In this document: in pieces, positions 1 through 9,942 of the stretch
Layout of the letters: each line of letters starts with the position of its first letter
Position numbering within the stretch: position 1 is the first letter of the stretch
Assembly: GCA_030180135.1 (NCBI GenBank)
Contig: CM058231.1
Coordinates: forward strand, 18,541,034-18,605,033
Direction of reading: 5' to 3'
Source: Orychophragmus violaceus
Taxonomy: Eukaryota > Streptophyta > Magnoliopsida > Brassicales > Brassicaceae
DNA: 64,000 nucleotides
Translations under genes and position numbers: made by a program
The notes under the pieces: model-generated
Told to the model about the DNA's origin: nothing
Databases searched by the model: none
The model's input: the letters and a program-made list of their open reading frames with translations, nothing else

Positions 1-260
1 TCATATACTACGTCCAGTTTGCTTAGGTGTGTGACCCTGTAGGATCATATAACACTAGCAATGAGTTCTCAACTCACTGATCATAAGTGGCTTCTAGCAA
101 AGCATTACGACTTCCCAGTGTCATATGATTGTCTCATCTCGACAGTACGACTTTCACTCGGAGTAAGTACAATAGATTTCAGTACATTCCCAACACCTAG
201 GACAAAATGAGTTTCTGTGTTTTCAAACCTCTTTTCTTATACTTTGGTTCTTTACTTGCT
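1..260 (+). mobile_element. 3' untranslated end of an Athila-like element
   Basis: This is the internal non-coding tail of a Ty3/gypsy element whose body lies to the left of the window. The stretch around 196-260 (aggacaaa-agtttctg, fccaaacctctt-type wording followed by a run to tttacttgct) matches the segment just upstream of the 3' LTR of the complete element at about 49437-49500. The purine-rich PPT expected between it and the LTR is missing. Positions 1-190 contain no coding sequence that I recognise. Confidence 0.6.
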
Positions 261-1445
261 TGATATACCATGGATTTTAGGGATTTTAGCCATGGTATAT
301 ATCTTATTTATCGAGTCTTTTATTATGTTTTGAAGTTTTTTTAGTATGTTTACAGGTCTATGTATGTTTGGAGCGGAATTGGACATTATGGAGCTTTTTG
401 GAGCATTTTGGAGTATTGACCCGAGAGATAGAGTTCACTGCCCATTTCACAGACCTGTGTCGATCGACACAACATGTGCATCGATCGACACAAGGTCGAC
501 ACAGACAATTCTCGGCGGTTAATCAAGAGTTTGGAAATTGCACTTTCGCCCAGAAGTTTCTCATAATTACAAAGAAGCCCCAGCCGACTTTAGATCATTA
601 TATTAGGGTTTTTAAGCCATTGTTTAGGCTACGCTTTCAGTTCTAAGTTTTATTTTAATTTCAGAGAGAGTTAGGGGCTGATCCTGCTCTTGAAAGAGAG
701 AGGATTTTGAACCCCAATTCTTTACTTGATTTTATGATATTTGGTTTTCTATTGATGATGTCTTCTGTTTCGATGAACATGTCTGAGTAGATTACCTGTT
801 AAGTTTAGGGATTCTCATTAGGGATTTCATGGAATTATAGGTTAATCGATCTGTAGGGATTCATATCTATTAGTTCTTCATCTAGGGTTGTTCTTAATGC
901 TTGATCTGAATTGGCCACTTAGATTATTGATGTTAGGTTGATTTCCACAACGACAGTTGGTTGATTAGCTAGAAAGAACCTAGATGAGCAATTTGATCTA
1001 CTCGCAAAGAAATTTGGTTTAGGGGAATTGTGAACGAACGAACTCGTGATTAATGCTTGTTTAGAACTCTAGAATTCACAACGAAAGTTGGTTTGCTAGG
1101 TTGTTAGACATAGATAGGATTCACAACGAAAGTTGGTTTCTTATACTTCCGTGATTCCAGTTCTAGAACAGATTTATGATATTAGATCCCGATTGATTGA
1201 TTAGCTTATGTTCCTGATTTCCTGAGAATTCCCTAGACTTAACGCTTTGCCTCCTTGCTTACAAACTCGCTACTGATTTACTTTTCTGCTTTGCTTTAGT
1301 TTCTCACTACATTGCTTTCTCCTAGTTTAATCTTAACCGTTCTAAACCTATCGTTGCCTAGAGTCCTCGTGGATTCGATCCCTAAGTACTACATTGATAT
1401 TATTAAGCACTTGCAGTTAGTATAGGGATAAAACTACACCTATCA
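261..1445 (+). repeat. Athila-like 3' LTR
   Basis: The LTR starts TGATATACCATGG and ends CACCTATCA, the same termini as the 1,210-bp LTRs at 40915 and 49531. It also shares the internal landmarks: the block near 368-420 (ggagcggaattggacattatggag and similar), the TCGATCGACAC motifs near 460-500, the repeated 'aactcgcaaag/acgaaagttgg' blocks at 1000-1140, and the terminal 'gttgcctagagtcctcgtgg' block. It is 1,185 bp and clearly more diverged than the two LTRs of the complete element are from each other. No PBS follows at 1446, so it is a 3' LTR or solo LTR. No target duplication can be judged because the left side is outside the window. Confidence 0.8.
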
Positions 1446-2442
1446 AGGACTGTACGACAACTTGTCCGAGCAGGCTCATCGTCTGGATAGCCTTGTCGTG
1501 GTACGTCCAAACAGGTTTAGTCGTGGATTGTCCGAGTATAACGTATACGACGAATGTGTTGTTTGGCAAGCTGCGCTGCTCGGACGTCTATGATTACTCG
1601 GACGATCGGCTATTGTATGCAAATAGATACTGGATTTTGTGCGTAGATGGTTAAGAAGCTTGGTGTCAGGATAGCTTGAAACACAGGCTGTCATGACGAT
1701 AGGGCATTGATTGGTCAGGGGCAGCTTGACTCGGCTGCGACGCGAAGGTGTACCAGCATTCTGAAGCGGATTTGCTGAGCCGTTTGATTCTGGTACGATG
1801 TTAGTTGTTTTGCTACTTGACGTCGCGGATAGTTCTGCAAACGAAGCGAAGTTCGGAGACTCGTTCGATAATGAAAATTGGTTAGGCTCTGATCATAATG
1901 TATAACCGCAAAGTCCCAAACCAAGATGTTCAATCATGTACATTGAACATACGAAAAGATTTGACGAGATATTTACGATTTCGATCAAGATTTTATCATG
2001 TTACTTTCTACGCAAGTTAGAGATATTAGTAATTCCTATAATCGTAAAGCATTGATAGCGGAAAACTTGTAACAAGGCTAAAATCGATAAGTCATAAAGA
2101 AGTAGAATATATCGGCATAATTTGTAAAGAAATTGATGATGAGAAGGCAAATTAGAATATTAGGTACTTATATTGATAATCGGAGAGATCGCAAAGCGGT
2201 TTACGACGAAGACAATCTTATAACACCAAATAATGTTCTTTTCGGTTTCGATGAATTCCGATCCGGTCTTGGTATCCTTGTTACGATTCTATTTTTTTTT
2301 TGAGATTGCGTCCATGCGATCTTCTCCGTCGATGTCGATAGTCGTCACGATTCTTCATGGTCGGATTACCGGTGGTAGATCTGTTGTGTTAGATCTGTCT
2401 GCATGAGGCGTTCGATTGTTTGCAAGTCGAGTCACCTACGCT
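1446..2442. other. Unassigned remnant, probably internal Tat-like retroelement DNA
   Basis: No convincing gene is seen. The sequence lies downstream (on the minus strand) of the gag start at 2718 and the PBS at 2768-2785, so by position it should be the interior of the minus-strand Tat-like copy, cut off by the Athila LTR at 1445. The short ORFs on either strand have no recognisable motif. Confidence 0.35.
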
Positions 2443-2718
2443 TCACTGCCCAAGTGCTCCATGGTTTTTTTCCGAGCCACTCCACTTGCTCGGTGAGCGT
2501 GGTATTTTCCTTCTCCTGATACTGAGTTTTTGCATCAATACAGCTGTCGTCTCCTTTAAATCGGACAGCGCTATGTCGGTTGTCATTGCATTAGTTGCGG
2601 CTGCGTCTGTTGCAGCATTTTCCGTCATGGTGTTGTGTGCTGCGGCTACGTCTGCTGCAGCATTGATCGCCAATGGATGATTTGTTCTCTCTCCCTATAT
2701 GTCTCCGTCGGCGGCCAT
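2443..2718 (-). pseudogene. Tat-like gag N-terminus (copy A), broken
   Basis: Reading leftward from the PBS, an ATG at 2718 opens a frame beginning MAADGD that meets a TAG after seven codons. It then continues in the same frame for 76 codons. The peptide is Ala-rich with a loose repeated unit of the type NAA-D-AAA. The second copy, to the right of 3991, has the corresponding start at about 6309 (MATDRDENG), which supports this as the conserved gag start of the family. No CCHC knuckle or capsid motif is present in the remaining piece. It is non-functional: the early stop and the truncation remove nearly all of gag. Confidence 0.5.
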
Positions 2719-2767
2719 ATCTACGGATCTACTATTTGGTGGTTTTTAAGTGTAAGAAGCTTCTACG

Positions 2768-2785
2768 TCCCCATAAACGGCGCCA
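2768..2785 (-). other. Primer binding site, Tat-like copy A
   Basis: On the minus strand this reads TGGCGCCGTTTATGGGGA and lies three bases after the LTR end, as expected for a tRNA primer site. The first ten bases match the tRNA-Asp-type site of the Athila element (42131-42148). The rest differs and matches the sites at 6357-6374 and 13248-13265. Confidence 0.75.
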
Positions 2786-3062
2786 AACTGTGAGAGTCGG
2801 AACTCGCACTGTCAAAACTTGTAGAGCTAAACTTTTAGGGAACAGAAATCTCAAAAGTAAACACACCGAAATATGAACCCGGAGGATATTTTATTGACAA
2901 TAGATCGGAAAAGAGAGTACAAAGAATGAAAGATTGAGATTTTTACAGCTCAACCTCATGAAAGGTTGCCTACGTACCCTTGAAAAGGGATCAAGCCATT
3001 CGTATTTCTAAGTCTAGATGCTAGGGTTTTTCAAGATGTCTAAGTCGTAGGAAGTCCATCTT

Positions 3063-3072
3063 CTTATATAGT
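3063..3072 (-). promoter_or_regulatory. TATA box of LTR A
   Basis: The minus strand reads ACTATATAAG about 275 bp before the LTR end. The same box is kept in LTR B at 6584-6593. This is the likely transcription start region of the Tat-like family. Confidence 0.55.
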
Positions 3073-3539
3073 TGCGGCAAGTCGACTTCAAGAATCTTCG
3101 TCCGCTCGATATTCGGAAATCTTCATGTTATCGTCTGTTTCCATTTTTGTTATGATTTATATTTTCAGCTCGGATTTTCCTCTTCTGCTCGGAGATATCC
3201 TCTTCTTCCCTACTTCGAGTTTATCTCTTCTTTTGGCGAGTATCTTTCCGCGGCTTAACCTATTTTGTCGAATGGGCCGAAAATGGATGATCTGAATCCG
3301 TTTAAGCATAGACTTCTTGATTCGGCCCAAAGTCTCGGAAATACGAATCTTGTAGGCTGGGTCCAAATTCATATTTCATTTGACTTTATCCGACGATTTT
3401 GGTTTAACGGCTAGGAACCTATAAGTCGATGTTTCCGAAAACAGATTGCGGCTAGTTGCGCATCCGAATAAGGAGGTATCAGAAAATGTTTGATCATACG
3501 ATCTAAGTGGAATATCCGTTTGGATAGTCCGAGAAGTAA

Positions 3540-3705
3540 ATTCAGCTTGGAAGTTTCCAAGGAATGCATTCAGCTTGGAACTTCCGAAAGAATGGATTGT
3601 GTTCGGATCCGAGCTGGTTTAGCTCAGAAACTCCGAGCTGGTTCAGCTCGGAAGTCCGAGCTAGTTTAGCTTGGATCCGATCTGGTTCAGCTTGGAAGTT
3701 ACTTG
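3540..3705. repeat. U3 subrepeats with GAGCTGGTTCAGCTC palindromes
   Basis: Units of roughly 18-24 bp are repeated imperfectly. Each contains tccgagctggttcagctcgg or a near variant, plus the partial inverted form cagcttggaa-ttccaagg. The matching block in LTR B is at about 7040-7235. The core GAGCTGGTTCAGCTC is an imperfect palindrome. Confidence 0.7.
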
Positions 3706-3994
3706 TTCGGATGATTTGTCTATCCGTAGCTTCTTCCAAGAGGTGTATTTGTCCGATCGTTCCATTCGGATGTTTTGGTGAATAGTTATGTCTGTTTCGC
3801 ATGAAATGTTATCCGTTTGAATCTTTTCGTATAAAATGTCATTCATACGAAGTCATCGGCGCTAAGTGCTTCATATAAAACATTGACTATACGAAGCTCC
3901 GGTCGTATGAATAATGATGAACGTCCGTGCCCGATCTTCCGATCATGTTTTCGGGTATTTATTTCGTCGAGGGGGATTTTGACCCCAACAAAGT

Positions 3995-5360
3995 TCTTCA
4001 GTAGCTTTACCAGGTCATGGCAATTTTCAGGTATGCTTCCATCCTTTCGTCCCTTGTCTCGTATTCTCCGCTGTATTGGCTTGCGACCAGTGGCGAGTCG
4101 CAAAACGCTTATATGTTTTGAATTTTAAGAGTGTGGACTAACCTTAACCCGGCGATTAGAGCTTCATATTATGTTTCATTGTTCGAAGCATAGAAAGTTA
4201 AGCGGAAGGATTGTTCCAAGATTTCTTCGGTTGGCGATGTTAGGCGGATTCCCACTCCGGAACCTTGTCTTGACGAGGAGCCGTCAACATGTAGAACCCA
4301 GTCCGAGTCTTCTGCTAGTTCTTCCGCTCCTTCTTGTGGTACTTCGACCAGGAAATCCGCTAGTACTTGCGACTTCGCACATGTTCTGGATTGATATTTG
4401 GTATCGAACTCGCTGAGTTCGATCGCCCATTTTGCTAACTTCCCAGATTGGCTTGGAATATGAAGGATCGTCCGTAACGGAAAAGTTGTCAGGATTACGA
4501 TCAAGTGAGATTGGAAGTATGGCCTTAATTTCCGAGCGAACATCACAAGTGCGAGTGTTAGTTTCTCGATTATATGGTAGAGAGTTTCCGCGTCCGTTAG
4601 TGTTTGACTGACGTAGAAAAATTGGCTTTTGTTCCCCTCGATCTTCTCTGATAATATCCTCACTTACTGTGGCAGTCGATATCGCAGTATATAGGAACAG
4701 ATGTTCTCCTTCGATTGGTTTCGCCAATACCGGCGGATTCGCCAAATATTTCTTCAGCTGTTGGAAAGCTTCTTCACATTTCTCCGACCATTCGAATATC
4801 TTGTTGCCCCTAAAGATGTCGTGTAATGTTAGACACTTCTCTGTTGATCGCAAGATAAACCTGTTCAGTGCTGCTACACGTCATGTTAGTTGTTGGACTT
4901 CGCATTTCGTCATCGGTGAGGACATCTGAAGCAAGGCGTTGATCTATTTCGGGTTTGTTTCGATGCCTCGGTGAGTAACGAGGTATCCGAGAAACTGACT
5001 GGATGCTACTTCGAATCTGCATTTGGTCGGGTTGAGATTCATGTTATGCTTGTTCAGCTGTTCAAAACACTCCCGCAGTTTGTTTCTTGCGGTTGCCTCC
5101 CCAGTCGTTCGATGTGCGGAAGCAGAAAACTGTCCTTGGGGGCATGCCTTGTTCAGATCCGTGAAAGCGACGCAACCCTCCATTTTCCGTACTTCTTTTT
5201 TACTACCACGGGGTTTGCGAGCCAGTCTGGGTACTTGACTTTGATGATTGAGCCGACTTTTGGTAATCTCTTAACTTCGTCGTTTAACGCTTTGGTTCAT
5301 TCGGATCCTAGCTTCTTTCTCTTTTGTCTTACGGGTTTGATCGTTGGATCCACGTTCAGT
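3995..5360 (-). pseudogene. Tat-like pol fragment: RT, RNase H and second RNase H
   Basis: Read on the minus strand, this holds the reverse transcriptase (about 5360-4830), the connection and first RNase H (about 4830-4400), and a second RNase-H-like domain (about 4400-3995). The second domain carries the hallmark VLHVDGSSSRQGSGVGI at about 4270, which in Ty3/gypsy elements is typical of the Tat clade. The RT keeps FTDLNKACP and, further on, the RECFEQLNKHN and FLGYLVTHRGIE blocks. The segment between them, which should hold the catalytic Y-x-D-D, is missing near 5085. Several frameshifts and stops are present. The second RNase H ends abruptly at LTR A, and no integrase remains. This is an inactive deletion derivative. 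Confidence 0.8.
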
Positions 5361-5507
5361 TCGTGACAAGCGATGTCCATGCTAATCCCAGGCATGTCTT
5401 CTGCGGACCAAGCAAAGTTGTTCACATTTTCCCGAAGACATAATACTATCCCCTTTTGGATTGAGTCGTCAAGGTTTGCTATGATATCTACGCATCGTTC
5501 CGGATGA

Positions 5508-6147
5508 TTATCGTCTATGCAGACTGATATAAGGTTCGCAAGGCTCGTCGTCTTCTTCTTCCTCTCGCTCTTTCTTGGCTTTTTTAGATTTTTTCTGCAA
5601 CTCCTTGATTTGCCTCTGCCGTGGTCGCTTTGCCTTTCGATGGATCTCGATTGTCGGTTTCCTAAGTTTGTATTCGGTCATGAAACAAGATCGATATTGT
5701 TCTTGATTTCCCCATATAGTCGTGACCCCACCAGGTGTTGGAAACTTCAAGCAGAGGTGATACGTCGACGGGACAGCTTTCATGGAATTTATCCATGGAG
5801 TCCTCATGATCATGTTATAGATCGCCGGAGCGTCCTCTACTGAGAACTCGACGACTTTGGTTATTCCTCCTACTTGTACCGGTAGCCTGATTGTGCTGAG
5901 GGTCATCGTAGTGTCTCCGGTGAATCTTTTTAAGGGTTTTGAGATTGGAGATACTTTGGATAAACTGATGTTCATCCTTCTTAAAGTGTCGCAGAAAATT
6001 ACATCCACGGAACTCACGGTATCGATAAAAATCATTTCTACCTCAAGATCTCTTATGATCAGTTCGATGACGAGCGGGACGTTGTGCGGTCGATCGATTT
6101 CCATGGTCTCGCACTCCTCTGATGTTATTATGTCGTTTGGAGATTGA
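5508..6147 (-). pseudogene. Tat-like aspartic protease fragment
   Basis: A frame of about 198 codons resembles the retropepsin of Tat-type elements: LVIELIIRDLEVEMIFIDTVSSVDVIF followed by TLRRMNI and a flap-like GDTTMTLSTIRLPV. The active site should read D-T-G-S-S; here it reads D-T-V-S-S, a Gly to Val change expected to kill activity. The reading frame starts almost directly after the leader and PBS (6357-6374), with no gag between them, so this element lost its gag. A lysine-rich tail (about 5520-5600) follows the protease. Confidence 0.75.
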
Positions 6148-6356
6148 AGAGGAGCAGACCAGTGGGCGCTCGTTTCTGTTCGCCGTTGGTAAGCTTTGAT
6201 CGAGGATACTGTATCTCAGCAGTATTGTGATCCTCAAATGATCATATTTTTGGTTACGGTACTCATTTGATCTTCTACGTTTCCATTTTCGTCTCTGTCG
6301 GTGGCCATATCTTCGGATCCGCTAGTCGGTGGTTTTTTAGTGTAATAAACTTCTAG

Positions 6357-6374
6357 ACCCCACAAACGGCGCCA
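6357..6374 (-). other. Primer binding site, Tat-like copy B
   Basis: The minus strand reads TGGCGCCGTTTGTGGGGT, three bases after the end of LTR B. It is the same type as the sites at 2768-2785 and 13248-13265. A short leader and a truncated gag start (MATDRDENG, about 6309) follow. Confidence 0.75.
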
Positions 6375-6377
6375 AAC

Positions 6378-7527
6378 TGTGAGAGTCGGAACTCGCACTG
6401 TCAAAACTTGTAGAGCTAAACTTTTAGGGAACAGAAATCTACACACCCAAATAGGAACCCGGTGGATATTTTATTGATAATAGATCGGAAAGGAGAGTAC
6501 AAAGAACAAAAAAGGCTTAAAGAAAGTTCTAAGTCTAGATGCTAGGGTTTTTTTAGATGCCTAAGTCGTAGGAAGTCCATCTCCTTATATAGTTGTGGCA
6601 AGTCGGCTCCGACGATCTTCGTCCACAAGATATTCGGAAATCTTCTTGTTATCGTCTTCTTCCATTTTCGTTAAGATTTACAATTTCATCTCGGATTTTC
6701 CTCTTCTGTTCGAAGATATCCTCTTCTTCCTTTCTTCGAGTTTATCCTCTTCTTTTGGCGATTATCTTTCTGCGGCTTAACCTATTTTGCCGAATAAGCG
6801 GAAAACAGATGATTTGAGTCCGTTTGAGCGTAGACTTCTTGATTCGGCCCAAAGCCTCGGAAATACGAGTTTCGTGGGTTGGCCCTAAACCCGTATCTCG
6901 TTTGACTTTATCCGACAATTCTTGTTAACGGCTATGAACATGTACGTTTATGTTCTGAAGATGGGTTGCGGCTAGTTGTGCGTCCAGAGAAGAAGATATC
7001 GGCAAATGCTCGAACGTATGACCTAAGTGGAATATTCGTTCGGAAAGTTTGAGAAGTAAATCCAACTCGGAAGTTTCCAAGGATTCCATTCAGGTCGGAA
7101 CTTCCGAAGGAATGGATTGTACTCGGAAAAGGATAAGGGATGATCCAAGCTTATTCAGCTCATAAGTTCCGAGCTGGTTTAGCTCTGATCCGAGCTGGTT
7201 TAGCCAGGATCCGAGCTGGTTCAGCTCAAAATTATCTTGTCCGGATGTTTTCGCCTATCTGTGGGTTCTGTCGAGTGATTTGTTTTTCCGATTGCTCTGT
7301 TTGGATGTTTGGTCGAATTTTTTTGTCCGCTTCATATGAAATGTTATCCGTTTGGAGCTTTTCGTATAAAACCTTGTTAATACGAAACGTCATCGATACG
7401 AAGTTCTTCGTATAAAATATTAACCGTTCAAATCTCCGTTCGTACGAAATACGATGAATGTCCGTGTCCGATTGCTTAACTATGCTTTTCGTCTATTATT
7501 TTTGCCGAGGGGATTTTGACCCCAATA
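6378..7527 (-). repeat. Tat-like LTR B
   Basis: This 1,150-bp LTR aligns with LTR A (2789-3990), with roughly 10% differences and a deletion near 6440-6530. Its minus-strand start reads TATTGGGGTCAAAATCCCC, so the usual TG start has mutated to TA. It ends CTCTCACA. The TATA box is at 6584-6593 and U3 subrepeats are at about 7040-7235. It is the 5' LTR of the gag-less derivative 3991-6377. No matching 5-bp target duplication is seen around 2789-7527. Confidence 0.8.
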
Positions 7528-7539
7528 GTGGGTCATCGT

Positions 7540-9075
7540 CTCCCCGATTGTGCAGGAAGAAACGTAAAGTTTCTAGTGGTGGGAGAGGCTGTGCGGACGT
7601 GAATTCGTCTGGTCGTCCTGTTGGGGGGTCTGCTTCGTTTAGAGAGGATCCGCCAGTTATTAATCTTGAGGTGAGTCCGGTTTCTGCTGAGTAGGTTGGT
7701 GTTGGGTCGCCTGTTGAAGGTGTAGGCGAGGCTGTTATCGAGGAGATGGAGATTGACTGTGAGGTTGAACGGGACCGGGAGGTCATTTCTGAACAAGTGA
7801 ACGTCTGTGATTTGGGTGTTTTTGGGTTCAAATGTTGCGCTTCCGGAAGGGGAAAATGCTGGTTCTGGAGCCTATGGTAGTTTGTGTCGCCAGGTGGGTG
7901 ACGGAATACATAGGTCGGGATCGGGAACGATATTAATAGTTCTGAGGGTGTGGGCTTTACTCCTGCCTCTTCCCGTGTTGATGAGCCGATGGTTGGCATG
8001 AGTCATGTAGATCTAGTTGATGGTGTTCCTTCTTCCGTCTTCGATCGTGTCCCTCAGGGACATGGTGGTGGATTAGAAGGGGTCAGGGGTCTGACTCGTT
8101 GGACTTCACTTGGTCGTATCATCACAAGGGAAATGACCCTTTGGTGGATGATAAGCGGTCTTGTGCCAATCTTATCTAGTAAATCATGGTGGGGGCTCCC
8201 CGGAAGCTGGTTCCCGTTGCCGAGATGCACAGGCTTGACCTTCAGGATGATCTCAGCCATCATCTTGTTATGGTATTTTTTCTGGCCTTGTTTGTCATGT
8301 TTTGAAGTTGTGTGTCTGGTTGATTATTTTTCTTTCTTTGTAGTCGCTTGCTATTTTAACCGGCTCAGGGACTCGTATGAGTCCGAGACGAAGGAAGTCA
8401 CATCGACAGAGGATGCTCTCATGGGGCAGGTCAACGCGCTACGCGGTTCTACTTGTGAGTTGGAGGTTTTTCGCAAGGAGCTTGTGGAGGCTGGGGAGTT
8501 CGCCGTTGCTTTGGCTTTGGAGAGGAAAAGTATAGTGGATCTTTAGAAAAGAGTGGCCAAACTCGAGGGCGAGAACCGTGACTTTCGGCGCAAAGCCGAA
8601 CGCGAGGCCGTTTACTTTAGGTCGGAAGTTGATCGCTTGGCTTCTCAGTGTGGCGAACTTCAAGCTTCCTTTGATGAGCGTCTTCGTGATGAGCGAGAAG
8701 CGCTGCACAAGAAGATCTCCGATCGTTTTGAGAAACTTATGTCGGAGAGGGAGCAGTGGGAACGCTATTTTCAGAAGCTTTTAGTGTTGAATCAGGTAGT
8801 TTTCATCCTTGGTGCATATCGGCTGATTGTGCGGTAAGGTGTCCCGTTTCCTCCCGCGCTGATTACCCAGCTCGAACGGGATGAGCCCCTTCTTTAGCAA
8901 GAGGTTGATGCGTTGAAGCCTGGTGGCCCTAGTTCTGACGATCTGCACATGTCGCCATTCCGTGAGTTGACGAGTAGCGAGTTGTTTTATGAATGGGCAG
9001 TGGGGAGCGGAAGGGAGGTGAGTGTGTCCGCTGAGGACGTGATTGTCCCTTGTGTGTTCGGTCCCTTAGAGTAGC
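7540..9075 (+). pseudogene. Coiled-coil ORF, antisense to the Tat-like gag-pol
   Basis: A plus-strand reading frame runs with breaks from about 7540 to a TAG at 9075. The first part is low in recognisable motifs (CRKKRKVS, then an acidic region). From about 8350 it becomes a strongly charged coiled coil: RLRDSYESETKE, then LEVFRKELVEAGEFAVAL, an in-frame TAG at 8544, then RVAKLEGENRDFRRKAE and DERLRDEREALHKKISDRFEKLMSERE. This composition resembles the C-terminal half of the 'putative gypsy type transposon' proteins of plants, which are known as extra ORFs, often antisense, in Tat-lineage elements. The N-terminal half is absent because LTR B lies there. The function is unknown. There is at least one stop and probable frameshifts. 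Confidence 0.55.
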
Positions 9076-9459
9076 TTTTGTGTTGTACCTCCTTCTCCCT
9101 TTTTGTTATTTTATTCTGGTTTGGTTGTGAATAATGTCCCATTTTGTGGTCTTTGAATGCTACTTTTTCGTTTATTTATTTTTCTTTGTGATCGTTCTGC
9201 CGGCTGGTGCTCGGAGCTCGGCTGTTGCTCGTCCTTGCGATCATGCTGTCGATCTGAGAAAAAGGATTTTTTTTAATGATTAGTGTCTCGACGGACGTGT
9301 CTTCCGATTTCCTAAACTTGGTCCACACCTCATTATTGTTTCTTAATGACTGCTTTGCGTGTGTATGGGGAAGCAAACCGCCGTTTTTTCATTAAGGGTT
9401 GCCTTGGTAACCTTCGTATTGTATTGAATGTGGCTTCCGTATCCGCTGCTTTTCCTTGG

Positions 9460-9468
9460 CTATAAATA
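9460..9468 (+). promoter_or_regulatory. Possible plus-strand TATA box
   Basis: A CTATAAATA stands in front of a pyrimidine-rich leader (cttctttcttcactttcttcc and similar, 9490-9560), a layout typical of plant core promoters. It points right, opposite to the Tat-like gag at 11765-13209. What it would transcribe is unclear. Confidence 0.4.
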
Positions 9469-9597
9469 CTGCTCTTTTTCTTTTTTGATTCTTGCATAAC
9501 TCATCTTTCTTCACTTTCTTCCTTTCTTTTCTTTAGACAGCTTTCTTCCTCACTTTGCGCCTTATCTTTCCTTGAGTATGTTCTAGTTCTGGGCGGT

Positions 9598-9612
9598 GGG
9601 GGGGGGGGGGGG
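9598..9612 (+). repeat. Run of 15 G
   Basis: A homopolymer of 15 G bases. A run of 11 C occurs at 10436-10446 and one of 13 C at 52969-52981. Lengths of such runs are prone to sequencing error. Confidence 0.9.
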
Positions 9613-9621
9613 AGAGTCTCA

Positions 9622-9942
9622 GTGGGTCGTGGCAACAAGGTCGCTCTGCCGATGGGTTTCTTGTTTCCCTCTTGTTTTCGTCATTGCCCACCTCCGGAGT
9701 TTTGGATTTTGCGGTGCTCGAGCGAGCTTGTACTTTTTCTGCGAAAGGGGAGCTTGTCGATATGTGAATATATACTGATGGCTGCCCCTGTTTGTCGCCT
9801 TTCCAAACTTAAGGGCGATGCAAAAATCCTTCGTTTGGGTGTGTCTGATGCGTCATTGGTTTCAGTAATGCACCGGGGGTTATCCCGTCTTGAGCTTGTC
9901 GATCTCCGCGTAAATGTTGAGTTTTTATTTTCTCTGCCTTGA
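9622..9942 (+). other. Unrecognised ORF of 106 codons
   Basis: The frame starts MGRGNKVALPMG and follows the TATA box at 9460 by about 160 bp. It contains a hydrophobic stretch (FLFPSCFRHCPPPEFWIL) and ends in LSRLELVDLRVNVEFLFSLP. I recognise no domain. It could be a second extra ORF of the retroelement, part of a broken transposon protein, or chance. Confidence 0.2.

Larger units (their letters stand above)
2789..3990 (-). repeat. Tat-like LTR A
   Basis: This is a 1,202-bp LTR in minus orientation, starting TGTTGGGGTCAAAATCCCC (at 3990) and ending CTCTCACA (at 2789). It aligns along its length with LTR B at 6378-7527, including the block after the end (gtcggaactcgcactgtcaa) and the TATA region. 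It has a PBS on its 3' side (2768-2785) and also serves as the 3' boundary of the pol fragment to its right. It is therefore shared between two internal regions, as expected from unequal recombination between LTRs. Palindromic subrepeats fill its U3 (3540-3705). Confidence 0.8.

Noticed and set aside
1476..1933. Two 72-codon minus-strand ORFs
   Set aside because: No recognisable domain; the region is probably decayed retroelement interior, and ORFs of this size arise by chance.
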